A stretch of 61,202 bases of DNA from CALKUP01 sp964492735 (GTDB lineage: Bacteria > Patescibacteriota > Patescibacteriia > UBA9570 > XYC2-FULL-38-9). The position numbers were made by a program, and so were the translations under genes. Within the stretch, counting starts at the first letter, position 1. Each line of letters opens with the position of its first letter. Below, piece after piece: positions 1 to 9,093 of the stretch. The stretch covers positions 1 to 61,202 of the forward strand of contig CAZBLE010000005.1 of NCBI GenBank assembly GCA_964492735.1, read 5' to 3'. Below the pieces are notes generated by a model. That model searched no databases. It saw only the letters and a list, made by a program, of their open reading frames with translations, and was not told the DNA's origin.

Positions 1-1112
1 GCAGCAATTTCTAAAATAATCCGATCAGTCTCTGTTGAAATTCCACTATGCTGCCCACCCATGACACCAGCAACTGCTAACACTTTTTCACCATCTGCAA
101 TCACAAGCGTTTGCGGATTAAGTTGTGTTGTTTTGCCGCCGAGCAATTCAAGAGATTCGCCTGCTCGTGCAAACCGAACATGAATCGTATTGTTCTGAAT
201 CTCTTTTGCATCAAAGGCGTGCATTGGTTGACCATACTCAAGCATAGTGTAATTTCCAATATCAACAATGACATTCACACTTTTGATTCCGCACTCCGCG
301 AGTCGTTGCGCAATAAACGCCGGTGTTTCTTTTTGAGCATTCACTGCAATTTCGAGTGCCATGTAGCGCTGACAAGCAGCAGGGTCATCAACTGCTACTG
401 TGACAGTTTCTGGTGCTCCGGGAATGCGTTTCAACAATGGAAATTTTAAACGGACATCTTGCATTGGCAAGCACGCAGCAATTTCTTGCGCCATGCCAGC
501 GTGCGAAAATAAATCTGACCGATGTGTCATGGATTTATTATCGATATCGAGCACAAAGCGATCTGAAAGATTGAGTACCTGCGCAAGTGGTTGTCCGAGC
601 TTCTCATCAACAGATGAATCAGGAAACAATGAAGTGAGATCAAGTACTTCTCGTTCATCTTTTTTTGGATACAATGCTCCAAGACTAATTTCTTCAGCTG
701 CACAAATCATTCCAGCTGATTCAACACCGCGAATCTTTGCTGGTGTTAATACAATCGGCTCACCTTCTCCGTGCCACTGCACACTCGCGCCAACTTTTGC
801 AAACGCAATCAACATTTTTGGCTCAACATTACTGCCGCCGCAGACAACGGTATATTCGTGCGCACCATCAAAGACAGTGCAGACTTTTAAACGATCCGCA
901 TCTGGATGTGGTGCAACCTCTGTAATCCGCGCCAAGACAATCTTGTCAGCAGTCTCTCCAGTTAATAATGGAAACGCGTGTTCGAATCCTTCAACTTCAA
1001 CAGATGCGATTGTGAGCTCACGCATGAGCATTTCCGGATCAAGCACAGCATCAACATTTGCAGTGCGGCCAGTGCTGAAAAATTGTTTGAGTAAATCGGT
1101 AGAATACAACAT
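1..1112 (-). CDS. pheT: Phenylalanyl-tRNA synthetase beta subunit, 3' end cut by the window
   Basis: The reverse strand is open from an ATG at 1112 to the window edge, giving about 370 residues, so the C-terminal half (end of the B5 domain onward) lies outside. It starts MLYSTDLLKQF. Residues about 40-150 form the EMAP/OB-type tRNA-binding domain (motifs HPDADRLKVC and VCGGSNV), followed by B3/B4-type sequence with SMTHRSDLFSHAGMAQE, DIGNYTMLEYGQPMHAFD and ADGEKVLAVAGVMGG, all typical of bacterial PheT. The ATG lies 3 bases after the pheS stop, so the two subunits of the alpha2-beta2 enzyme that charges tRNA-Phe are co-transcribed. Identification is secure. Only the missing end is unknown. 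Confidence 0.96.
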   Translation of the reverse strand, partial: MLYSTDLLKQFFSTGRTANVDAVLDPEMLMRELTIASVEVEGFEHAFPLLTGETADKIVLARITEVAPHPDADRLKVCTVFDGAHEYTVVCGGSNVEPKMLIAFAKVGASVQWHGEGEPIVLTPAKIRGVESAGMICAAEEISLGALYPKKDEREVLDLTSLFPDSSVDEKLGQPLAQVLNLSDRFVLDIDNKSMTHRSDLFSHAGMAQEIAACLPMQDVRLKFPLLKRIPGAPETVTVAVDDPAACQRYMALEIAVNAQKETPAFIAQRLAECGIKSVNVIVDIGNYTMLEYGQPMHAFDAKEIQNNTIHVRFARAGESLELLGGKTTQLNPQTLVIADGEKVLAVAGVMGGQHSGISTETDRIILEIA

Positions 1113-1115
1113 ACA

Positions 1116-2162
1116 TTAAAACTGGTTCAAAAATTCAAGGCTGTTTTCATGCATGTAACGAATATCGTTAATGCCATATTTCAGCATCGCGATGCGTGAC
1201 ATGCCAAGACCAAACGCAAAGCCGGTATATTTACCAGCTGGGTAGCCGGCGGCTTTAAATACTTCAGGATGCACCATGCCACTACCGGCCATTTCAATCC
1301 ACCCGGTTTTTTTACAAATCCCACATCCCTTTTGGTCACAAAATACGCAGGACATATCAATTTCATATCCTGGTTCCACAAATGGAAAATACCCAGGGCG
1401 CAGTCGCAATGTAATATCTTTTTTGTAAAATGCACGCAACACTTCTTGCAACATCCAAAGCAGTTGCCCAACGCTAATGTCTTTGTCGACCACAAATCCT
1501 TCTAATTGATAAAACGTGTGGTCATGTGTTGCGTCGGTGGCTTCATTTCGAAATACGCGACCAGGAATAATACAACGGATCGGTGGTTCATGTTCTTCCA
1601 TGATACGCACTTGCATATTAGAGGTGTGCGTACGCATCACCCATTTTGAATCTGCAATATCACGTTTTTCTGGGCGGGTGATTGCGGTGTCAATGAAAAA
1701 TGTGTCTTGCATGTCGCGCGCTGGGTGCGATTCCTTAATATTGAGCGCTTCAAAATTATAAACCTCACTGTCGAGCTCCGGACCTTCATGAACCATGAAG
1801 CCAAATTCACGAAAAATATCGACCATTTCATTCATTACTTGTGTCATCGGATGAAGCGCTCCACGATGTGGCACGATCGCCGGCAATGTCAGATCAAGAC
1901 CCTCTGCCTCTTTTGCTTCTTCGAGTTCAGCGGTTTTTGCTTGCAACGCTTGTTCAATAAAATCACGCGTCGAATTGAGCAATGGCCCAACTTCACGCTT
2001 TACTTCAGCGCTTAAATCTTTCAGTTCTTTTAAGAGATTGCCGAGTGCACTGTCTTTGCGGCCAAGAACTCGAGTGCGAATATCTTGAATATCTAAAAGT
2101 GAGGCTGCTGCATTAATAGCCTCAATGGTATCTTCTTGAATTTTTTGAACGATATCTTTCAT
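1116..2162 (-). CDS. pheS: Phenylalanyl-tRNA synthetase alpha subunit
   Basis: The protein has 348 residues, close to the usual PheS length. It has an N-terminal coiled-coil arm (residues about 1-100) and a class II catalytic core with FRNEATDATHDHTFYQLEG (motif 2) and GLGMSRIAMLKYGINDIR (motif 3). A CxxC-x4-CxxC cluster (CVFCDQKGCGIC) followed by KTGWIEMAGSGMVHP is the usual PheS core signature. It supplies the aminoacylation site of the PheST enzyme. It lies 5 bases after the gene ending at 2168 and 3 bases before pheT, so the three probably share a transcript. Confidence 0.97.
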   Translation of the reverse strand: MKDIVQKIQEDTIEAINAAASLLDIQDIRTRVLGRKDSALGNLLKELKDLSAEVKREVGPLLNSTRDFIEQALQAKTAELEEAKEAEGLDLTLPAIVPHRGALHPMTQVMNEMVDIFREFGFMVHEGPELDSEVYNFEALNIKESHPARDMQDTFFIDTAITRPEKRDIADSKWVMRTHTSNMQVRIMEEHEPPIRCIIPGRVFRNEATDATHDHTFYQLEGFVVDKDISVGQLLWMLQEVLRAFYKKDITLRLRPGYFPFVEPGYEIDMSCVFCDQKGCGICKKTGWIEMAGSGMVHPEVFKAAGYPAGKYTGFAFGLGMSRIAMLKYGINDIRYMHENSLEFLNQF

Positions 2163-2167
2163 ACAGG

Positions 2168-2599
2168 TTAATCAACAATAGTTGGTTTTGGTCGGCGTTT
2201 GGCGATTTTACGCGCCCGAGCAGTTTCAAATGATCGAGCAAGGAAAAAGCCTTCAATGCTCGCAAAAGCGATGATCAGTGGGATTCCCATCCACAACTCA
2301 AACAAATTTTGACTGAGTAAGAATAGCGCCAAACAGGTCAAAAGCGCAACCCAGATGCCTTGTCGGAGCGAAATCCCAATAAATTCAAACGCTGGAATCT
2401 GTCGCAAGACCAAAAAACGACCTAAAAAGCCCAAAAGTGCCGCTATTCCCCAGATACCAAAAAACAAAGCGACATAAAACAATAATAGGCCAAAAAAAGA
2501 TGCGGTAAATGGATCGATTCGCCATAACAAGAGCGCGATTGCGATAAAAAAAATCAGCGTTGTCACGATCATTGTGCTGATATATCGGTGAACTGTCAT
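2168..2599 (-). CDS. Small membrane protein of unknown function
   Basis: The product has 143 residues with about four hydrophobic segments (roughly 9-27, 33-60, 79-95 and 100-118) and a short basic C-terminal tail (KIAKRRPKP). I recognise no family. It is the first gene of the probable 2168-pheS-pheT transcript. A strong extended -10 box lies 6 bases before its ATG, so the message is probably leaderless. Upstream sit two palindromic repeats separating it from the helicase gene. An integral inner-membrane location is inferred from hydrophobicity alone. Confidence 0.8.
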   Translation of the reverse strand: MTVHRYISTMIVTTLIFFIAIALLLWRIDPFTASFFGLLLFYVALFFGIWGIAALLGFLGRFLVLRQIPAFEFIGISLRQGIWVALLTCLALFLLSQNLFELWMGIPLIIAFASIEGFFLARSFETARARKIAKRRPKPTIVD

Positions 2600-2605
2600 G
2601 AAATT

Positions 2606-2614
2606 ATTATACCA
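2606..2614 (-). promoter_or_regulatory. Extended -10 promoter, leaderless start for the gene at 2599
   Basis: On the minus strand TGG is followed by TATAAT (2611-2606), which matches the TGnTATAAT extended -10 consensus. Only six bases separate it from the ATG at 2599, so transcription should start at or next to the start codon. No good -35 box is visible at 17 bases. Confidence 0.6.
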
Positions 2615-2635
2615 TAAAATCAGAAAATATTAGAC

Positions 2636-2741
2636 GGCGCTCCTCAGGAAGCATCCCTCAAAACCCGACGCTCGCAAGCTCACTTACGGGAAGGTCTGCG
2701 ACCTTCTTATTGTTTTGAGTAGATACATTCCTGCACGCGCC
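2636..2741. repeat. Palindromic element family A, copy 1 (106 bp)
   Basis: Nested inverted repeats: ends GGCGC and GCGCC, then CAGGAA with TTCCTG, then CTCAAAAC with GTTTTGAG. They enclose an arm closed by CCCG and CGGG and a hairpin GAAGGTC-TGC-GACCTTC. A second copy at 27448-27554 matches in about 88 of 107 positions when reverse-complemented. It lies in the gap between the small membrane protein and the helicase gene. No clear target-site duplication is visible. Confidence 0.85.
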
Positions 2742-2773
2742 TTTACAATACATTGCTGTTAAATAAATTTGCG

Positions 2774-2874
2774 GAGAGGCGGAGTCGAGATTTTGATGCG
2801 ACAATTAGCGTAGCGCAACGGCTGATAAGCCGCGAGCACACGCCCGTCGCAGCAAAATGCTCGACGCAAGCCTC
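2774..2874. repeat. Palindromic element family B, copy 1 (about 101 bp)
   Basis: The left arm contains GGCGGAGTCGAGATTTT followed by GATGCGAC. The right arm, GTCGCAGCAAAATGCTCGAC, pairs with it through GTCGAG/CTCGAC, ATTTTG/CAAAAT and TGCGAC/GTCGCA, and outer GAG/CTC extends the stem. The interior holds a small hairpin CGGCT-GATA-AGCCG. Seventeen bases of the left arm are identical to those at 11215-11231. It abuts the 3' end of the helicase gene and lies 32 bp from family A copy 1. Confidence 0.75.
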
Positions 2875-2883
2875 AGGGCAAAA

Positions 2884-5800
2884 CTACGCCGCTCGATATT
2901 CGCAAATATCTTTAAAGTCACAATGCTTACATTGAAATCCTGGAGTTGGTGCAAAATCACCTGATCGGATTTGCGTAATCATCTCAAGTACCCACTCGCG
3001 AGTTTTTTCGAGTTTTTTTGGATCCAGCACCATTGAATACTCCACATTTTCTTCAATAAAGTAATACGACAATTCTTTCACATCAACTTGAAATACTTCT
3101 TGCAGCGCCATTGCATAAATATATAACTGCTTCGGATCTTTTTTCATATCCACTTTTCCGGTCTTGTAATCCATGACTTTTGCAGTTGAACCTTCTTCAC
3201 TTTGTTGCAACACATCTACCCGATCAATCGCACCTTTGATTTTAAAATCATCAACCTGCATTGCAAACCGCTGCTCGAGCTCCTGAATCTGTGGCCAATT
3301 ATTCACATGCAAATCATAAAATGCCTCAAGCGCTTGTTTCCCCTTTTTATAATAATCTTCTTTTTGTCGCTCAGAGTCATACCACTCATCAATCCAATAA
3401 TCATCATACAACTGTAATAACTCTTGTTTCGATGGAAATGCCGTTGACTGCCCACCTGCTTCCTGCGTAGTGCTAAATAAATCACCCTGTGGATTCTCTG
3501 TGCGCTCTTTCCCTCGACGAAAAAATTCATACAGCGCACTATGCATTGATCGACCAAACGACGCGCTCGGCTTGCCTGGCACGGGAACTCCCAATAAAAA
3601 TGCAAACCGATATTGCCATGGGCAAGTTTCATAAGCTTGCAGCTGACTAAAACTAAATGTATGTGGAAGCAACCGCTGCAATTCAGTTGGGCTGCTTTGA
3701 AACGGTGCCTGCTCTACACCAAATAAAACATCACCCGTTGGCTGTGGTTTCGTTTCAACAAAGCCACATTCCACCAAAAATTGAGATGGCTTTTTCTTGC
3801 GTGCACCACCATAATTTTCACCACTTGTGAGATAAAGGCCTTGCTTTGCACGGGTGAGTGCCACATAAAACAGCCGACGCTCTTCTTCAATATGATGATT
3901 CCCTTCTGGAATAATGTCACGAATCAATGCAGCTGGTACTTGAATAGGATCGCGTCTGCCAATAGACGGAAAGCGCTTATCAACCAAATTCACAATAAAT
4001 ACATGCTCGAATTCTAACCCCTTACTCGCATGAACAGTCATAATCTTCACCGTATCTGGACCACTATCTGCATCAATACCGCTGCTTTGCAAGCGACCAA
4101 AATCACCAGAGTCAATAATCATTTGAAACTCAATCATGAAATTGCGAACTGACTTATCGAGTGCGCCTTTTTCAAATTGCAACACATACTCATAAAACTG
4201 CTTCAAGTACATCGTTAACTCTTCTGCATCTGCGCGGTCATGTGCGGTGATATATTTCAAGTATTGCGACTGCTCCAAAAACGCGAGCAAGACCTCGCCC
4301 ACTGTTGCCGTTTTGCTTTTCAGTGCGAGTGCATCAAGTAGTGCAAGTGCTTTTTCAATCTGTTTCATTCCAGCCGCTGAAATTCCAGAAATTGCGACTA
4401 CATTTCGACACGCCTCATACAATGATACTGTTTGTTTTTTTGTATACTCAAGGAGCAGCATGATGTCATCGTGCGAAATCTGCCACACTGGAATATTCAC
4501 ATAGCGATAAAAAGCTCGTGATTCATGGTAATTATCAATCAACTTGAGTGTCGCAATAATATCGAGAATCAGCGGCTTCACAAACAATCCCTGAAACGCT
4601 AAAAACTGATATGGGATTTCAGCGCGTTCTAAGTATGGAATAAAGACTTCTGCGTGGTCATTCGCCCGAACCAAAATCGCAATCTCGCTCCATGGTAAAT
4701 CTGGGTTCGACTTTTTCAACGCAACAATCTTTTGCATAACAAGCTGCGCTTCACCCTCTAAGCTTTCACTATGCAAATGCTCAATCACAGCCGCACCCTC
4801 TGTGTTACTGTGTAATTTTTTATCAATCTTGAGCGTTGCTTCGAGTCGATTCGGATTATTGTGTGTAATAAAATTGTGCGCCAAGTCGAGAATTTCTTGG
4901 CGTGATCGATAATTTTCTGTCAGTGATACTTCGCGAGCCTGTGGAAATTCTTTTTTGAATAACAAAATATTACTCATTGATGCTCCACGAAAACTGTAAA
5001 TGGATTGGTCATCATCCGCAACAACCGTAATTGAATTGGTTGGGGCGGCAAGAAGCTTCACGAGATCATATTGCGCGATATTGGTATCTTGAAACTCATC
5101 GACAACAACGTATCTAAATTGCTCTTGATATTTTTGAAGGATTGCTGGACGTTCCTTAAACAAATGAATTGTTTCAACAATCACATCACCAAAATCCAAG
5201 GCTCCGGCATCGCGCAATAATTGTTGATACAACTGATACGCCCGTGCAACCTCGGAAACTCTTTGCGCTTCTTGCCGCAACGCTTCTTTTTCATCTTCGG
5301 TTTTTGGCATACCGAGTGTGAGTTGCTTGCGCTGCGGTTTTTTTTCTGCCGCTTTCTTTGAACTCTTTCCAGGAGCACTACCCACTTCTTCGTCTGTGAG
5401 CAACTGCAATTCTTCTGCATACGCCAAATATTGCTCAGGCGTTATATCTTCGTCTTTCAGCCGACTAAAATGAGAAATCAGCGCACCAACAAATTTTGTT
5501 GGATTCCCTTTTGGTCGATAATAATCCAAATCTAACTGATCGATATTATTCCTGAGCAAAATCGCTTGTTCATTTTCTGACAACAGTCGGAAATCATGTG
5601 GCAAGCCAATGTCGAGTGCGTGTTCCCTCAAGATGCGTTCACAAAAAGAATGAAATGTGGAAATCCATAAATCAATATAGCCAATTGGCAACAAGCTTTC
5701 TACGCGCTCTTGCATTTCACCAGCAGCTTTGTCTGTAAACGTGAGTGCCAAAATTTCTTCTGGTCGAATAGTTTCTTCCAAAATCAAATGCGCGATACGC

Positions 5801-5922
5801 CGCGTAATCACGGTTGTCTTCCCTGTTCCAGCGCCAGCAATAATCAGAAGCGGCTCAGCACCGGCTGAAACCGCTGTCTTTTGCGCATCATTCAAACCGG
5901 TAAATAAATCAACAGATTCCAT
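2884..5922 (-). CDS. UvrD/PcrA-type DNA helicase fused to a RecB-family nuclease with Fe-S type cysteines
   Basis: The protein has 1012 residues when started at ATG 5922 (an in-frame TTG sits one codon upstream). Superfamily 1A helicase motifs run in order: GAGTGKTTVITRR (Walker A), VVVDEFQDTN, ADDDQSIYSFRGA, LTENYRS, VHASKGLEFEHVF and EERRLFYVALTRAK. A lysine-rich insert lies near residue 190-205. The last 270 residues are a PD-(D/E)XK nuclease with GAIDRVD and MDYKTGK. One cysteine before it (ETCPWQY) and CKHCDFKDIC at the end give the C...CxxCx5C pattern of AddB-type iron-sulfur nucleases. It probably processes DNA ends in recombinational repair, replacing separate UvrD and AddAB functions. 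Confidence 0.93.
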   Translation of the reverse strand: MESVDLFTGLNDAQKTAVSAGAEPLLIIAGAGTGKTTVITRRIAHLILEETIRPEEILALTFTDKAAGEMQERVESLLPIGYIDLWISTFHSFCERILREHALDIGLPHDFRLLSENEQAILLRNNIDQLDLDYYRPKGNPTKFVGALISHFSRLKDEDITPEQYLAYAEELQLLTDEEVGSAPGKSSKKAAEKKPQRKQLTLGMPKTEDEKEALRQEAQRVSEVARAYQLYQQLLRDAGALDFGDVIVETIHLFKERPAILQKYQEQFRYVVVDEFQDTNIAQYDLVKLLAAPTNSITVVADDDQSIYSFRGASMSNILLFKKEFPQAREVSLTENYRSRQEILDLAHNFITHNNPNRLEATLKIDKKLHSNTEGAAVIEHLHSESLEGEAQLVMQKIVALKKSNPDLPWSEIAILVRANDHAEVFIPYLERAEIPYQFLAFQGLFVKPLILDIIATLKLIDNYHESRAFYRYVNIPVWQISHDDIMLLLEYTKKQTVSLYEACRNVVAISGISAAGMKQIEKALALLDALALKSKTATVGEVLLAFLEQSQYLKYITAHDRADAEELTMYLKQFYEYVLQFEKGALDKSVRNFMIEFQMIIDSGDFGRLQSSGIDADSGPDTVKIMTVHASKGLEFEHVFIVNLVDKRFPSIGRRDPIQVPAALIRDIIPEGNHHIEEERRLFYVALTRAKQGLYLTSGENYGGARKKKPSQFLVECGFVETKPQPTGDVLFGVEQAPFQSSPTELQRLLPHTFSFSQLQAYETCPWQYRFAFLLGVPVPGKPSASFGRSMHSALYEFFRRGKERTENPQGDLFSTTQEAGGQSTAFPSKQELLQLYDDYWIDEWYDSERQKEDYYKKGKQALEAFYDLHVNNWPQIQELEQRFAMQVDDFKIKGAIDRVDVLQQSEEGSTAKVMDYKTGKVDMKKDPKQLYIYAMALQEVFQVDVKELSYYFIEENVEYSMVLDPKKLEKTREWVLEMITQIRSGDFAPTPGFQCKHCDFKDICEYRAA

Positions 5923-5935
5923 CAAGAACGATCAA

Positions 5936-8869
5936 CTAATTGTTACCAAAGATTCGGGCTGGACGAATATCTTCTTTTAACGCACCTTCAAATTCTGCTA
6001 ATTTTTTCACTCGCTCTGCAAGTTCTTTTGCGATGGCTTTTTTCATAGCAGCAATATCAGCAGGACTTACAATTGACTTATTTAATGAAGTTGAATGCTC
6101 AAGTACGTATTCAGCTTGCTTTAACTGTGCGTACTCATCCGCCAAACGACCGAACTTTCCACCAAAGGCTGGGTGACCTTGATTAAATAGTTGCTCTTTG
6201 ACTGAATTTGGCACTGAGCCAGTAAAATCTTTAATTGTTCGGAAACTATCCGAAAACTGCACTCCGGTAGAATTCATTTTATCAAGAGGCAATAGATGAT
6301 TCACGCGTAACTGTGAACTAATATCTGATGATGGATCAACCGCTCCAAAGCTCCATGTTTCTTGAGCGCTGGCACTTTTCTGAATCTGTGCAAAAAGTGC
6401 GTCTTTATATTTTCCTTCAGATTGATAACCAGATTGATCATACCACTGCACTTTATTATGTGCGTTTGGTGCTAAATTTCCCGGCATTGGCCCACTTGCT
6501 GAAGGACCGCCAGTCAGTGAATTACCATTCTGATCAAACTGCGGAGCAGGTGCTGCGTTTGGACCTGTCGGTGCTTGATTCAAGCTTGAACCCGAATGAT
6601 TCGGTCCACCAGCTGCGTGTTGTGCTGCGCCACTACCTGCTCCTTGAGGGTCAGAAATCGTGTGCTCAGAAAGCGCTTGATCATAATTACCACTGAGCAG
6701 CGCTGGACCACCCGGTGCTTTCATGTCATAGACATCCATTGAATATCCACCATGTCCGTCATACTTCAAAATAAATGAGTAACGATCTGGTTGATCAACC
6801 CACAACTGTTTGTCGATGTCAGCATTGTAAATTGCCATTGATTTTCCATCGATGGTAAATTCCTCACTCTTCATCAACTCAAACATTTTTTTGGTTGCCC
6901 ACTTTGTTTTATCACTAGTACCGTCCCAACCATATTTATCAGCATGTTCAATCAGCTGTGCTTTTAATGGCCAAGAAACACCTTCACCCTTACCAACCAT
7001 ATAATGTGCGAATTCTGTTTTGTCTGGAACAAATGAACCAGCGTCTGGAGTTGGAACTCCTGGTACAGTTGGTACACCTGGCGCAGTTGGTGGCAATTCA
7101 GGGCCATAGACTGGCTGACCATTAATCATTTGAGGGGCTTCAGGACCATATGGAACAGAACTCACTGAAGGAGCGGGGGTTTGTGTCGGAGGTAGCTCAG
7201 GCCCTTGTATTGGCCCAACGCCGGGGGCAGGAGTTTGTATAGCCGCAAGATGCGTAGCCGCTAAAGCGTCTGGTGAATATGCACCGGTTCCTGAAATATA
7301 TTCTGCATTAGCATTTCCAACAATTGGCGCGGCAGCTCCATGAAGTGCACTGTATCCGTCATATCCTAAACCTTGCCACATACCTTCCCAGCCACCTCGA
7401 ATCAGTGACGGTCCAAATGCTGCAAGTAATCCACCAACAACACCGCCTATTTTTGCTGCGCGTTCAACTCCTTCACGATCTTGTAATAATTCACGCAAAC
7501 GAGCGTTCGTTTGTCGGATTTTTGTTTCCAGTGACGTTGAATATGAGCGTGCACTGTCTTTATCCATTTCAGAACGACGTTGCAACTCTTCAATTAATCG
7601 CTTGTATTCTGGATCAATAATAGCTTCATTCGTAGTCGGAGTTGTTTCAGTAGCAGTAGTTTGCGCTTCTCCGTCCACTGTTGTCGCACGCAAAGATTTT
7701 CCAGAAATCAACGATTTGTATTCCATGCGAGCAATCAAGTCTGTTAATTGATCATCACTCACAATTGAAGGGTCGAGATTTTCAGGCACAGGAACATCAG
7801 CGTTCCCTTTTTCAATTGCTTGTCGCTCTGCACGAGCACGACCAATTTTTTCACCCATAAAATACCCCATCATACCACCTTTAACAGTACGTGCGAGCGC
7901 AACGCCAGTTCCAAGTGCCATAAAACCAGAGGCGAATGCAGCAAGAGACCCTGCAGCAAGTAGCACATTTACGGCTGTGTGGCCATTAAGATTACCCAAA
8001 AATCGAGCAGCGATGCCAGATTTTGCTGGATCGCGCCAATCATTATTACTAATCAATTTATAAGCCTGAAGAGATTCATACGCTTTGCGCATTTGTGCCA
8101 TGGTTTCAAAACCAAGTCCATGCATTCCAGCTTGCGCAGCAAGTGTTGCATCAACATTTGCTAAACGCTCATCTAGCAACTTGCTCAAACCTACTGCACG
8201 AGCGCGTAATTCTGCATCTTCATATTGCACGGCGCGATTATCAACTCCTTCAGCAAGAGATTCTGGACGCTTGTTTTCACGCACTAACCGAGTCGCGTTA
8301 TCTGCTGATGGTGCAATATGCTCTGGATCTGTTTCACCAACAGCAAGCGTACCTGCAGCTGCTGCTATTGCATACGCTTCGCGGGTTTTCCCAAGATTCT
8401 TTTTAATTTCTTCTTGATGTGGACGACGAACTCGTTGTTGCTCTAATTGATCAACAATATCTTGCTTTGAACGATTTGCCTGCTCTACCCCTGTGCGAAT
8501 TACATTTACAATCAATGTTTTTTGGTCTGCAGGGAGTGTATTGAGGGGGTCTTCAATATTTGCCTGAATAGCTGCAAGTTGAGCGATGATGTTATCAATA
8601 TCTGCCTTGGCTTTATCATACAACTCTTGCATACGAGTCGTATATGTCCCAAGGTCAATTTTTGCAGCCTGCGCTTCAGCATACCCTGTCTGCATCGCCA
8701 TCCGTGACCGCTCACCAACAGATTGAATATCACGCAAAATAAGACCACAATGTTCGGCCGCTGTTCTTGGGGAGTCAAAGGTTGTTGTGCGCAAATGCTC
8801 AACAGTTGCTTCTTGTGGAGTACTTTGTGTGTCTGGGGCTGCTACATTCCCAAGGGTTCTTTCAGTCAT
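5936..8869 (-). CDS. Large unrecognised protein with two membrane segments and a Pro-rich linker (977 aa)
   Basis: I do not recognise a family. Residues 1-270 are charged and predicted helical or coiled coil. A Gly/Ala-rich hydrophobic stretch around 310-345 and another around 475-495 may form a pair of membrane helices. Residues about 540-625 are a Pro-rich linker repeating PELPPT and PGVPT units. The C-terminal 350 residues contain GKGEGVSWPLKAQL and Gly/Asn-rich low-complexity sequence before a final helical region. It is the last and largest gene of a probable operon with the 124-codon and 66-codon genes upstream, behind a consensus promoter at 9440-9468. A surface or envelope role is an inference from layout only. 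Confidence 0.85.
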   Translation of the reverse strand: MTERTLGNVAAPDTQSTPQEATVEHLRTTTFDSPRTAAEHCGLILRDIQSVGERSRMAMQTGYAEAQAAKIDLGTYTTRMQELYDKAKADIDNIIAQLAAIQANIEDPLNTLPADQKTLIVNVIRTGVEQANRSKQDIVDQLEQQRVRRPHQEEIKKNLGKTREAYAIAAAAGTLAVGETDPEHIAPSADNATRLVRENKRPESLAEGVDNRAVQYEDAELRARAVGLSKLLDERLANVDATLAAQAGMHGLGFETMAQMRKAYESLQAYKLISNNDWRDPAKSGIAARFLGNLNGHTAVNVLLAAGSLAAFASGFMALGTGVALARTVKGGMMGYFMGEKIGRARAERQAIEKGNADVPVPENLDPSIVSDDQLTDLIARMEYKSLISGKSLRATTVDGEAQTTATETTPTTNEAIIDPEYKRLIEELQRRSEMDKDSARSYSTSLETKIRQTNARLRELLQDREGVERAAKIGGVVGGLLAAFGPSLIRGGWEGMWQGLGYDGYSALHGAAAPIVGNANAEYISGTGAYSPDALAATHLAAIQTPAPGVGPIQGPELPPTQTPAPSVSSVPYGPEAPQMINGQPVYGPELPPTAPGVPTVPGVPTPDAGSFVPDKTEFAHYMVGKGEGVSWPLKAQLIEHADKYGWDGTSDKTKWATKKMFELMKSEEFTIDGKSMAIYNADIDKQLWVDQPDRYSFILKYDGHGGYSMDVYDMKAPGGPALLSGNYDQALSEHTISDPQGAGSGAAQHAAGGPNHSGSSLNQAPTGPNAAPAPQFDQNGNSLTGGPSASGPMPGNLAPNAHNKVQWYDQSGYQSEGKYKDALFAQIQKSASAQETWSFGAVDPSSDISSQLRVNHLLPLDKMNSTGVQFSDSFRTIKDFTGSVPNSVKEQLFNQGHPAFGGKFGRLADEYAQLKQAEYVLEHSTSLNKSIVSPADIAAMKKAIAKELAERVKKLAEFEGALKEDIRPARIFGNN

Positions 8870-8871
8870 AG

Positions 8872-9072
8872 TTATAACGATGAATGGTCTTCTAGTAATT
8901 GATGAATTTTTTCAATTTTTTCTTGATCAACATGCTTGCGCAAATCCTGTAATACTTCCGACTGCTCACTTTCCATACGCGTAATCACACCGTGGAGATT
9001 TTCAAATACACGCACCAACTCAATAACATCAGGATGTTGCGGGGCTTCAGTTGTCGGCGTGTCATTCGACAT
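8872..9072 (-). CDS. Small acidic coiled-coil protein (66 aa)
   Basis: Sixty-six residues, almost entirely predicted helix (VIELVRVFENLHGVITRM and a charged EKIEKIHQLLEDH tail). It has no signal or membrane segment. It lies 2 bases before the 977-residue gene and 21 bases after the gene at 9094, in the same direction, so co-expression and possibly physical association with its neighbours are likely. No family is recognised. Its place between tightly spaced genes makes it more credible than an isolated short ORF. Confidence 0.65.
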   Translation of the reverse strand: MSNDTPTTEAPQHPDVIELVRVFENLHGVITRMESEQSEVLQDLRKHVDQEKIEKIHQLLEDHSSL

Positions 9073-9093
9073 ATAGTCAGAGATTCACAAATA

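Noticed and set aside
400..1119. 239-codon open frame on plus at the left edge
   Set aside because: It is antisense to pheT, whose tRNA-binding and B3/B4 motifs are clear.
2636..2874. Two palindromes as a CRISPR or tRNA region
   Set aside because: There are no evenly spaced short repeats and no cloverleaf with a T-arm motif. Both are better explained as dispersed palindromic elements.
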